A stretch of DNA of 64,000 nt, taken from the NCBI RefSeq assembly GCF_005503695.1, contig NZ_SCMU01000003.1, positions 62,001 to 126,000 on the forward strand. Direction: 5' to 3'. Source of the stretch: Sphingopyxis sp. 2PD (GTDB taxonomy: Bacteria; Pseudomonadota; Alphaproteobacteria; Sphingomonadales; Sphingomonadaceae). Under the pieces are notes generated by a model. It was not told where the DNA came from and did not search any database. It saw nothing but the letters and a program-made list of their open reading frames with translations. A program made the translations under genes and the position numbers. Shown in pieces: positions 52,671 through 62,841 of the stretch. Numbering within the stretch: the first letter of the stretch is position 1; every line of letters begins with the position of its first letter.

Positions 52671-52748
52671 CGTCGCCCCCGCGAAGGCGGGGGCCGTCGT
52701 CGGCCGTGCGCGACCCTGCCAGCGGCCCCCGCCTTCGCGGGGGCGACG
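52671..52748. repeat. intergenic inverted repeat, family D, copy 3
   Basis: CGTCGCCCCCGCGAAGGCGG is mirrored by CCGCCTTCGCGGGGGCGACG across a 35-bp spacer, a nearly perfect hairpin. It lies between ccrM and folP. Confidence 0.8.
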
Positions 52749-52753
52749 CGATA

Positions 52754-54082
<1,329 letters not shown>

Positions 54083-54103
54083 ACCCGCGAAAATAATTTC
54101 AAT

Positions 54104-54233
54104 CCTCCCTGTGGCGCAGCCATGGAGAGGTGGCAGCCCGCAGGGCTGACGGAGGGGCATTGGCGCGGCGTCGTTGCCCTCCACCATTCGCTTCGCGAAC
54201 GGTGCCCCTCCCCACCGCTTCGCGGCAGGGAGG
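54104..54233. repeat. palindromic intergenic repeat, family C, copy 2
   Basis: It starts CCTCCCTGTGGCGCAGCCAT and carries GAGGTGGCAGC and CTGACGGAGGGGC, ending CGGCAGGGAGG. It matches 42851-42986 in the same orientation, with a few diverged positions. Confidence 0.75.
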
Positions 54234-54237
54234 ATTA

Positions 54238-55134
54238 TCAAATCCCCGGATCGACCCCGGTCAATTCGATCGACCGCTGCCACAATTCGCGCGCCAGCTT
54301 CGGGTCGCGCGCGTCGCGCGTCGCGCGCGCCGGACCCGATCGCCCCGTCACCTCGCCCAGCCCCTGCGGCCCCAGATAATCGCCGCCCTGCACATGCGCG
54401 CCCGTCGCTGCCTGCAAGGTGGGCCAAGCCCCCTGCGCGGCGCTGTTGAAAAAGGGGCCGGCGAGCGGGGTCAGTGTGCGCAGCGGCAGCGGCAGGTGCC
54501 GCGTGAGCTCGGTCAGTGCGACCCCGGGGTGGCATCCGATCGCCTGCGTCGCGCGGCCCGCCGCGCTCAGCCGGCGGTCGAGTTCGAACATATGGAGCAG
54601 GTTTGCGAGCTTGCTCATCTGGTAGCGCGCCCAATTATGATAGCTGCGCGCCGCCGACAGGTCGCTGTAATCCATCGTGCCGCTCTTGTGCGCGATGCTC
54701 CCGGTGATCACGATGCGGTCGTCGACATGGGGGTGGACCAGCCCGGTGAAGGCAAAGGTGCCCAGGTGATTGACCCCGAATTGCAGCTCATAACCCTGTT
54801 TCGTCAGCGTCCGCGGCGGGATCATCACCCCGGCGTTGTTCACCAGCACGTCGATGCGCGGCCCCGCCAGCACCGCCCTCGCCGCCTCCCTGACCTGATC
54901 GATGTCGGCAAGATCGAGCGGCTGGAACGACAGCTCGGCTTTCGGGACGTCGGCCCAGATGCGGTTCATCGCCACCTCGGCCTTGGCTTCATCGCGGCAG
55001 GCAAGCACGACATGCGCGCCGCGGGCAGCGAGGACTTTCGTGACCTCGAACCCGATTCCGGCATTGGCACCGGTGACAAGGACGCGGCGTCCCGTTTGCA
55101 TGCCGACATCGTCGGCCGAAAATCCTCTGCTCAT
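54238..55134 (-). CDS. SDR family oxidoreductase (retinol-dehydrogenase-like)
   Basis: The 298-residue protein has the NAD motif TGANAGIG, VNNAG, a serine in VITGSIAHKSG, and the catalytic YQMSK in RYQMSKLANLLH. It resembles the large retinol-dehydrogenase-like SDR group. Substrate is unknown. It sits between rnhB and ccrM, which are often adjacent in alphaproteobacteria. Confidence 0.87.
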   Translation of the reverse strand: MSRGFSADDVGMQTGRRVLVTGANAGIGFEVTKVLAARGAHVVLACRDEAKAEVAMNRIWADVPKAELSFQPLDLADIDQVREAARAVLAGPRIDVLVNNAGVMIPPRTLTKQGYELQFGVNHLGTFAFTGLVHPHVDDRIVITGSIAHKSGTMDYSDLSAARSYHNWARYQMSKLANLLHMFELDRRLSAAGRATQAIGCHPGVALTELTRHLPLPLRTLTPLAGPFFNSAAQGAWPTLQAATGAHVQGGDYLGPQGLGEVTGRSGPARATRDARDPKLARELWQRSIELTGVDPGI

Positions 55135-55170
55135 CGCCTGTTCCCCTCTTAGGCTTTAGGCTTCGGGCGG

Positions 55171-55725
55171 TCAGACCAGTTGCAATTGTGCGACCGGGGC
55201 AAAGCTGGTCCGATGGTGCGGCGTCGGGCCATGTTGGCGCAGCGCCGCGAGATGCTGAGCCGTACCATAACCCATGTTGGTCTCCCAACCAAAAGCCGGG
55301 AAATCGCGCGCGGCCGCGCGCATGAAGCGGTCGCGATGCTCCTTCGCCAAAATACTCGCCGCCGAAATGCACGGATGCAGCGCGTCGCCGCCGACGACCG
55401 CGGTTGCGGTGTAACGCCATTTGGGCAAGCGGTTGCCGTCGACGAGGACCTCGGCAGGCTCGAACCCCAGCGCCTCGACCGCGCGCGTCATCGCGAGGAA
55501 GGTCGCCTGCAGGATATTGATCCGGTCGATCTCCTCGACGCTCGCCTCGCCGATCGCCCAGCGGCAGCGCGCCTTGATCTCGGCCTCCAGCGCGCCGCGT
55601 CGTTTGGCGCTCAGCTTCTTGCTATCGTCGAGCCCGGCGATGCCGTCGGGACACAGGATGACCGCCGCGGCAACCACCGGTCCCGCAAGCGGCCCGCGCC
55701 CCGCCTCGTCGACGCCGACGATCAT
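55171..55725 (-). CDS. rnhB: ribonuclease HII
   Basis: The 184-residue enzyme removes RNA from RNA-DNA hybrids, including single ribonucleotides. It begins with [21 protein letters not shown], with the DEGR-type metal ligands (D5, E6) and a second Asp in LDDSKKLS. The second half contains ILVDGNRLP-like DGNRLPKW and [12 protein letters not shown]. It is upstream of the SDR and ccrM genes. Confidence 0.94.
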   Translation of the reverse strand: MIVGVDEAGRGPLAGPVVAAAVILCPDGIAGLDDSKKLSAKRRGALEAEIKARCRWAIGEASVEEIDRINILQATFLAMTRAVEALGFEPAEVLVDGNRLPKWRYTATAVVGGDALHPCISAASILAKEHRDRFMRAAARDFPAFGWETNMGYGTAQHLAALRQHGPTPHHRTSFAPVAQLQLV

Positions 55726-55730
55726 TGGTT

Positions 55731-55844
55731 CCCCTCCCTTTCAAGGGAGGGGTTAGGGGTGGGTGCGAGCGGAGCGAGCCTGAGCAGCGCCGAGCGGCTC
55801 GCTCTGCTCGCACCCACCCCCAGCCCCTCCCTAAGAGGGAGGGG
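55731..55844. repeat. intergenic inverted repeat, family E
   Basis: CCCCTCCCTTTCAAGGGAGG and GGTTAGGGGTGGGTGCGAGC on the left are mirrored on the right by GCTCGCACCCACCCCCAGCC and CCTCCCTAAGAGGGAGGGG. The whole can fold as one long hairpin. It lies between thiD and rnhB. Confidence 0.8.
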
Positions 55845-55855
55845 AGCAGGAATAG

Positions 55856-57010
55856 CTAAACCCGCCACGGCGGATACCTTCGATACTCCCCTGCCTGATA
55901 CAGGCACAGCCGGTTGCCCGCGGGATCGGTCAGCCGCGCCTCGCGCCAGCCCCATTCCTCATCCCTGGGCATCTGGTCGAACCGCACCCCGCGCCGCGCC
56001 AGATAGGCGACCCACGCGTCGAGCGCCCCGCTTTCGAGATAGGTCGTCGCGCCGACCGCCGCGCCATCCCCGACGCTTTCGTCAACGTGGATCGACAGCG
56101 TCACGCCGTTCGCGGCCTCGAAGCGGGCATAGCCATTGCCCGGGCTATCGACGATCTGCTTCAGGCCCAGCTGCTTGTAGAAAGCCACCGACACCGCATA
56201 ATCGCGCGCAGGCAAGGTGATCTGGTTGAGCGCCGGGCCGGTGAACAGCCCGTCGTTGCGGACATATTGCTGTCCCATCGGGCCATGCCCCTGCCCCAGT
56301 CCCGGCGCGCCCATCAGCGACAGGCGCACGAAGTCGCGCGCGCGCGCGATTGCGGGTTCGAGCGGCATGCCCTGCGCCAGCCCGGTCGCGATCGCGCTTG
56401 CCAGCGTGCAGCCGGTGCCATGGCTGTGCGGGGTGTCGATCCGCGGTGCTTCCCAGCGCGCAACCTCGCCCTCGCCCGTTTCGAGCAAGCGGTCGGTCAC
56501 CGTGTCGCCCTCGGCATGGCCGCCCTTGACCAGCAGCGAACAGCCGTGCGCAAGCACCGCATTCTCGCCGCCGAGTGCTTCGAGTTCGGGCAAATTCGGC
56601 GTCGCGACCATCGCGCGGTCGAGCAGCGCCTTGAACGCCGCGATCGTCGCTTCGTCGGCCAGCACCGAACCGCTTGTCGCGATCATCACCGGGTCGAACA
56701 CCAGCGCGGCTTGCGCAAGGTCGGGCCGCGACAGGCGGTCCGCCACCGCTGCGGCGGTTTCCGCGCTGCCGATCATCCCGATCTTGATCGCGTCGACACC
56801 GATGTCCGACGCGACGCTATCGATCTGCGCCAGCACCATATCGGTCGGGACCGGATGGACGCCCTGTACCCCCAGCGTATTTTGGGCCGTGATCGCCGTA
56901 ATCGCGGTCATCGCATGGCCGCCGAGCATCGTCACCGCCTTGATGTCGGCCTGGATGCCAGCACCGCCGCCGCTATCGGATCCGGCGATGATCAGAACGC
57001 GCGCGGTCAC
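55856..57010 (-). CDS. thiD: ThiD kinase fused to a VOC (glyoxalase-like) domain
   Basis: The 384-residue protein joins two domains. Residues 1 to about 245 are hydroxymethylpyrimidine/phosphomethylpyrimidine kinase (IIAGSDSGGGAGIQADIKAV, HGTGCTLASAIA), which phosphorylates the thiamine pyrimidine twice. Residues about 258-378 are a VOC domain (LNQITLPARDYAVSVAFYKQLGLKQ; LTDPAGNRLCLYQ). The frame is open across the junction, so it is a real fusion. Its GTG start overlaps DUF1272 as GTGA. The VOC role is unknown. Confidence 0.9.
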   Translation of the reverse strand: MTARVLIIAGSDSGGGAGIQADIKAVTMLGGHAMTAITAITAQNTLGVQGVHPVPTDMVLAQIDSVASDIGVDAIKIGMIGSAETAAAVADRLSRPDLAQAALVFDPVMIATSGSVLADEATIAAFKALLDRAMVATPNLPELEALGGENAVLAHGCSLLVKGGHAEGDTVTDRLLETGEGEVARWEAPRIDTPHSHGTGCTLASAIATGLAQGMPLEPAIARARDFVRLSLMGAPGLGQGHGPMGQQYVRNDGLFTGPALNQITLPARDYAVSVAFYKQLGLKQIVDSPGNGYARFEAANGVTLSIHVDESVGDGAAVGATTYLESGALDAWVAYLARRGVRFDQMPRDEEWGWREARLTDPAGNRLCLYQAGEYRRYPPWRV

Positions 57011-57231
57011 CCCTTATGCTTTCGCTCCGTCGAAGCGGGGAATTTTGCCAGCGCCGCGCCTTCGCGCAGCGGGCGGTCGAGCAGGTCACCGCCGCAGTTG
57101 GGGCAGATTTCATCGAGCTTGTCGGCGCAATTCGCGCAAAAGGTGCACTCGAACGAGCAGATGAAGGCGCCGTGGAGATTCGCAGGCAAATCGCGGCCGC
57201 ATTTTTCGCAATCGGGTCGCATTTCAAGCAT
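57007..57231 (-). CDS. DUF1272 zinc-ribbon protein
   Basis: The 74-residue protein has cysteine pairs in CEKCGRDLP, FICSFECTFCANCAD and ICPNCGGDLLDRP, and an ESFECTFC-like core typical of DUF1272. It probably binds zinc. Its stop overlaps the ThiD-VOC start. Function is unknown. Confidence 0.85.
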   Translation of the reverse strand: MLEMRPDCEKCGRDLPANLHGAFICSFECTFCANCADKLDEICPNCGGDLLDRPLREGAALAKFPASTERKHKG

Positions 57232-57264
57232 GATCAGTCTCTTTCAGTTCTAAAAATCAAATAT

Positions 57265-58602
<1,338 letters not shown>

Positions 58603-58722
58603 GCCACCTCTGCTACTTAAGCCGAGGGTCAGACCAATGCCTGCCCGGTTTGTTCCGGATGGCCCTAAGTCACCGCCATTTGCTTGGCAAGCTGGCCACT
58701 AATGTCACCGGGAGAATATGGC

Positions 58723-59973
58723 TTGAAATCGGCATGGATCATCCTCTCGGCGCTGGTCGCCGGGATGCTGCTGGGGATCGCGATCGAAGTGATCGCGCCC
58801 GCCGCGGGAACCGCATCGCTTCCTTATGTGGAACCGATCGGGCTGCTCTGGCTCAATGCGCTCAAGATGACGATCGTGCCGCTCGTCGTCGCGCTGCTGA
58901 TCACCGGGATTACCGCCACCGCCGACGCCGCGCGCGCGGGCAAGCTGGCGGCGCGCGCGGTGATGATCTTCCTTGGCGCGATCGCGCTGTCAGGAACGAT
59001 GTCGCTCCTGATGACGCCGCTGCTGCTTCGCCTGTTCCCGCTTTCCGCCAGCGCCGCCGAGGCTCTGCGGAGCGGGCTTGGCGGCACGACCGAGACAGGG
59101 CCGTCGCCCACCTTTGGCGACTTCCTCCTCTCGCTCGTCCCGACCAATCCAATCGCCGCCGCCGCCGATACCGCTATCCTGCCGCTGATCGTCTTCACGA
59201 CCATATTCGCCTTTGCGATCACCAAGCTCCAGCCAGCGCAGCGCGCAACCTTGTCGGGCTTTTTCAAGGCGCTCGGCGACGCGATGCTGATCGTCATCGG
59301 CTGGGTGCTGGCGCTCGCCCCGATCGGGGTGTTTGCGCTCGGCTATGCGCTCGCGGTCAAGGCCGGACTCGCGGCGTTCGGCGGGCTGATCCATTATGTG
59401 CTCATCCTGATGGGGATCGGGGTCAGCTGCCTCATTCTCGGGCTGCTGCTCGCGTGGCTGGTCGTCGGCATATCGTTGCCGCGCTTCATCCGCGCGATGG
59501 TCCCGACGCTGGCGGTCGCGATCAGCACGCAAAGCTCGCTCGCCAGCTTGCCCGCGATGCTCAAATCGTCGGAAGCGCTGGGCGTCGATCCCAAGAAAGC
59601 CGACGTCGTCCTGCCGCTCGCGGTCGCGCTGTTCCGCTTTACCAGCCCGGCGATGAACCTTGCGGTCGTCGTCTATGTCGCGTGGCTGTTCGGGGTGGAG
59701 CTTACCCCGTGGGAAATGGCGGTCGGGCTGGCGGTCGCGATGGCGGCGGCGCTCTCGTCGGTCAGCCTGCCGGGGTCGATCAGCTTCGTCACCTCGATCG
59801 CGCCGATCGCGGTGTCGATGGGCGTCCCTGTCGCCCCGCTCGGATTGCTGGTGGCGGTCGAGACCTTTCCTGATATTTTCCGCACCCTCGGCAATGTCGT
59901 CGGCGACGTCGCCGCGACCAAATTTGCCGCCGACGGGGTCGAGGAACCCGAACCGACAGGAGAAACGCCATGA
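58723..59973 (+). CDS. dicarboxylate/amino acid:cation symporter
   Basis: The 416-residue DAACS-family inner-membrane transporter has about eight helices, the segment LNALKMTIVPLVVALLITGI, STQSSLASLPAM (serine-rich motif) and LFRFTSPAMNLAVVVYVA. TTG 58723 is chosen because GGAGAA lies seven bases upstream; ATG 58702 is an alternative. The stop overlaps the next gene as ATGA. Substrate (dicarboxylate or amino acid) is unknown. Confidence 0.87.
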   Translation: MKSAWIILSALVAGMLLGIAIEVIAPAAGTASLPYVEPIGLLWLNALKMTIVPLVVALLITGITATADAARAGKLAARAVMIFLGAIALSGTMSLLMTPLLLRLFPLSASAAEALRSGLGGTTETGPSPTFGDFLLSLVPTNPIAAAADTAILPLIVFTTIFAFAITKLQPAQRATLSGFFKALGDAMLIVIGWVLALAPIGVFALGYALAVKAGLAAFGGLIHYVLILMGIGVSCLILGLLLAWLVVGISLPRFIRAMVPTLAVAISTQSSLASLPAMLKSSEALGVDPKKADVVLPLAVALFRFTSPAMNLAVVVYVAWLFGVELTPWEMAVGLAVAMAAALSSVSLPGSISFVTSIAPIAVSMGVPVAPLGLLVAVETFPDIFRTLGNVVGDVAATKFAADGVEEPEPTGETP

Positions 59974-60965
59974 AATATCGCAAGCTCGGCCACGGCCTTG
60001 AAGTGTCGGCGATCGGCATCGGCTGCATGCCGATGATCAAGGGCGGCAACATCCTGTATGGCGAGGCCGCCGACTTGGACGAATCGACCGCGACCATTCA
60101 CCGCGCGATCGACCTTGGCGTCACCTTCTTCGACACCGCGCAAATCTATGGCCCGTTCTCGAACGAGGAGCTGCTCGGCGAGGCGATCAAGGGCAAGCGC
60201 GACGGCCTGATCATCGCGACCAAATTCGGTTTCAAATTCGACGGCAAGGCGATCGTCGGCGTCGACGGCTCGCCCGCCAACGCGCGCGCCGCGTGCGAAG
60301 GCTCGCTCCAGCGGCTCGGCATCGACACGATCGACCTTTTCTATCAGCACCGTGTCGATCCCTCGATCCCGATCGAGGAAGTCGTCGGCGGGATGATGGA
60401 ACTCGTCAAGGAGGGCAAGGTCCGCCACATCGCGCTGTCCGAAGCCGGCCCCGAAACGCTGCGCCGCGCCGCCAAGGCCGCGCCGATCACCGCGCTGCAA
60501 AGCGAATATTCGATCTGGGAACGCGACATCGAGGACGAAATTCTCAGCGTCTGCCGCGAGAATGGCATCGGCTTTGTCCCCTATTCGCCGCTCGGCCGCG
60601 GTTTCCTCGCGGGTGCGGTGCGCAGCCGCGACGAGCTTCCCGAAACCGACTGGCGCCGTAACGACCCGCGCTATTCGGACGAAAACCTCCCCGCCAATCT
60701 CGCGATCGTCGACGCGATCGGCGCGGTGGCGGACAAGCATAGCGTCTCGAAAGCGCAAGTCGCGCTCGCCTGGCTGCTCGCGCAGGGCGACGACATCGTC
60801 CCGATCCCCGGCACCAAGCGCCGCGCGACGATGGAGGACAGCGTCGCTGCGGCCGACGTCACGCTGACCGCCGACGACCTCGCCGCGATCGAGGCCGCAG
60901 CGCCGAAGGGCGGCACCAGCGGCCCGCGCTATGGCGAGATGGGGATGCGGATGGTGCGATTGTAA
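59970..60965 (+). CDS. aldo/keto reductase
   Basis: The 331-residue NADPH-dependent oxidoreductase has FFDTAQIYGP (Asp, Tyr), Lys in IATKFGFKF and His in YQHRVDPS. It ends with IPGTKRRATMEDSVAA and NGIGFVPYSPLGRGFLAG. Its ATG overlaps the symporter stop. It belongs to the AKR group close to YghZ/ Tas relatives, with an unknown substrate. It differs from the aldo/keto reductase at 24.9 kb. Confidence 0.9.
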   Translation: MKYRKLGHGLEVSAIGIGCMPMIKGGNILYGEAADLDESTATIHRAIDLGVTFFDTAQIYGPFSNEELLGEAIKGKRDGLIIATKFGFKFDGKAIVGVDGSPANARAACEGSLQRLGIDTIDLFYQHRVDPSIPIEEVVGGMMELVKEGKVRHIALSEAGPETLRRAAKAAPITALQSEYSIWERDIEDEILSVCRENGIGFVPYSPLGRGFLAGAVRSRDELPETDWRRNDPRYSDENLPANLAIVDAIGAVADKHSVSKAQVALAWLLAQGDDIVPIPGTKRRATMEDSVAAADVTLTADDLAAIEAAAPKGGTSGPRYGEMGMRMVRL

Positions 60966-61067
60966 CGGGACTAGCGCCGACGCCGGGAACCGCGGCTAGC
61001 GACCAGTTGCGGACATTGACGACCCTGTAGGGATATGTTCAGTTGCAACAATGCGGCCAAGCAATCA

Positions 61068-61340
61068 TCAACGACGGTTTATCTGCTCCCACAACAATTT
61101 CCGAAAGTCACCCCAAGCAAAGATTAGGGCGGTCCTAGATACGACCTCGCAATTATCGATCAGATATTTTTGCACTTTCTGACTAATTTCATCCAAATCA
61201 GCTCGCTCTTCAAACGCGCCCTTCTGCGTTTCCAAGGAGATCCACTCGCTCACTACCTCGGGATTCCGTCTAACGAAGTCGACAAAAAGGGGTTTAATCT
61301 GATCGAGATTATGATTTCTGGGATCTTCTAACTTAATCAT
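61068..61340 (-). CDS. small orphan protein in an AT-richer stretch
   Basis: The 90-residue protein (MIKLEDPRNHNLDQIKPLF start) has no signal or membrane helix. Charged helices such as EVVSEWISLETQKGAFEERADLDEI and a final FAWGDFRKLLWEQINRR are seen. The ATG at 61340 has AGAGGCAG upstream. The region 61020-61460 is visibly richer in A and T than its neighbours, with codons such as ATA and AAA, which suggests transfer. No family is recognised. Confidence 0.5.
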   Translation of the reverse strand: MIKLEDPRNHNLDQIKPLFVDFVRRNPEVVSEWISLETQKGAFEERADLDEISQKVQKYLIDNCEVVSRTALIFAWGDFRKLLWEQINRR

Positions 61341-61468
61341 ACCGCTGCCTCTGCGTGCTGTTATCCGCTGATTGCTCGACCGCGACCACGAACCTGAACT
61401 TAATGTTCGAAGATTTCGATAACTCAGGTGTGGCGGCATGGCAGCTTCCCACCCCAAAACAGCCAACC

Positions 61469-61984
61469 TTAGCCCTTCGACCCGCTCCCCAACCCCTCAA
61501 CCTTCTCGACCAACGCATCGATTTTGTGGTGCAGCCGCATGATCTCCAGCTCGGCGCGCAAATTGATCTCGTAATCGACGCTCGCGGTCAGCCGGTCTTT
61601 CGCCGCTTGGCGATTCTGGCTCATCATGATGATCGGAGCCTGCACCGCGGCGAGGGTCGAGAGCATTAGGTTCAAAAAGATGAACGGATAAGGATCGAAC
61701 GCCATGCCCCAGCGCTCGAGCACTTTCGAATTGAGCAGCATCCAGCCGAACAGCACGAGCGCAAACACGATGATGAAGCCCCACGACCCGCCGACCGCCG
61801 CGACCTTGTCGGCGAGCCGATCGCCGGTGCTGGCCTGCGCATCGCCCATGTCGGCGGCGTCGCGGCTGCTCGGCGCGCGCTTGGCGATCGCCTGAACGAC
61901 ACGGCCTTCTTCCGGATCGAGATCATCGAATGCGCGGCCCAGCAATCGCAGCGACAAGTCGTTGAGATGCATCTCCGCGTTCAT
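61469..61984 (-). CDS. DUF1003 membrane protein
   Basis: The 171-residue protein has the DUF1003 core GDRLADKVAAVGGSWGFIIVF, two close membrane helices (to FIFLNLMLSTLAAVQAPIIMMSQNRQ) and a cytosolic coiled C-terminal end (INLRAELEIMRLHHKIDALVEKVE). ATG 61984 begins MNAEMHLNDLS. It lies 7 bp after the NnrU gene. Function is unknown. Confidence 0.86.
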   Translation of the reverse strand: MNAEMHLNDLSLRLLGRAFDDLDPEEGRVVQAIAKRAPSSRDAADMGDAQASTGDRLADKVAAVGGSWGFIIVFALVLFGWMLLNSKVLERWGMAFDPYPFIFLNLMLSTLAAVQAPIIMMSQNRQAAKDRLTASVDYEINLRAELEIMRLHHKIDALVEKVEGLGSGSKG

Positions 61985-61991
61985 TCGTCCC

Positions 61992-62693
61992 CTATCCGGT
62001 CCAGCGCCATATTCCAGCGACCATATTGCCAAGCGCACCATGCGCCCAGGTCGCGGCAATCCAAAGCACTATTCCGCCAAAGAGCGCGTGCGGACGCGGG
62101 ATCGCTTCGGCCCATGATGCCTTGCCCGAAATCTGCCCCGCATAGGGCACAAAGCTCGTCCGTGCCGCCCAGCCGCGCCATGCCTCGCCCATCAGCCGCG
62201 CCTTTTTGATGTCCTGTCCCGCCGACCCGACGAGCGCGAGGAAGGCGATGGTGGCCGAAAGCACGATCTGCCCCGGCGTCGGCATCACCATGACATGCGC
62301 GATCGCCCACAGCGCAAAGCCCCACATCATCGGGTGCCGCGTGATCGCGAACACGCCGCGCGGCGAGGCTTGGGCCGCCTCCACCGCGCCAGGAGCGGCC
62401 AGGGCCGGATTGCCGATCAGCGAACCCATGAAAAGTATGCTGGCAAACAGCACGATCAGCGATGCGACGATCCACAATCCGTCGCCGACCGCCCACAGCG
62501 GCGGCTCGGGCGGCATCCCGCGCCAGGCCTGAACGACCATGATCAGCGTGGCGATCGCGACGATCGAATAGACGATCTGGAACCCCCGCTCACCAAGGCG
62601 GCTCGCTAGCCCGTCGCGAAGCGGATGCGACAGCGCGAGGTGCGAGCCGACAAACAGCGCGCAGGTTGTGATCAAAAGCGATGTCGGTTGCAT
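61992..62693 (-). CDS. NnrU family membrane protein
   Basis: The 233-residue protein has about six helices and family motifs LFVGSHLALSHPLRDGLASRLGERGFQIVYS, RGVFAITRHPMMWGFALWAIAHV and SAGQDIKKARLMG. The family was first linked to nitric-oxide response and denitrification, but most members have no assigned role. It leads a two-gene unit with DUF1003. Confidence 0.86.
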   Translation of the reverse strand: MQPTSLLITTCALFVGSHLALSHPLRDGLASRLGERGFQIVYSIVAIATLIMVVQAWRGMPPEPPLWAVGDGLWIVASLIVLFASILFMGSLIGNPALAAPGAVEAAQASPRGVFAITRHPMMWGFALWAIAHVMVMPTPGQIVLSATIAFLALVGSAGQDIKKARLMGEAWRGWAARTSFVPYAGQISGKASWAEAIPRPHALFGGIVLWIAATWAHGALGNMVAGIWRWTG

Positions 62694-62756
62694 GGAAAGC
62701 CCCTCACCTGCCTATCCCGCGGCACCCTAACACATCGACGCGCATTACCCCATGAT

Positions 62757-62834
62757 CGTCATCCCGGCGAAGGCCGGGATCTCGCCCTCACGCTATAACG
62801 CGCCGGTGAGATCCCGGCCTTCGCCGGGATGACG
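62757..62834. repeat. intergenic inverted repeat, GTCATCCCGGCGAAGGCC type
   Basis: CGTCATCCCGGCGAAGGCC is mirrored by CGGCCTTCGCCGGGATGACG with a short spacer, the widespread alphaproteobacterial element. A single arm occurs at 26459-26490. Confidence 0.8.
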
Positions 62835-62841
62835 CAGCGCT

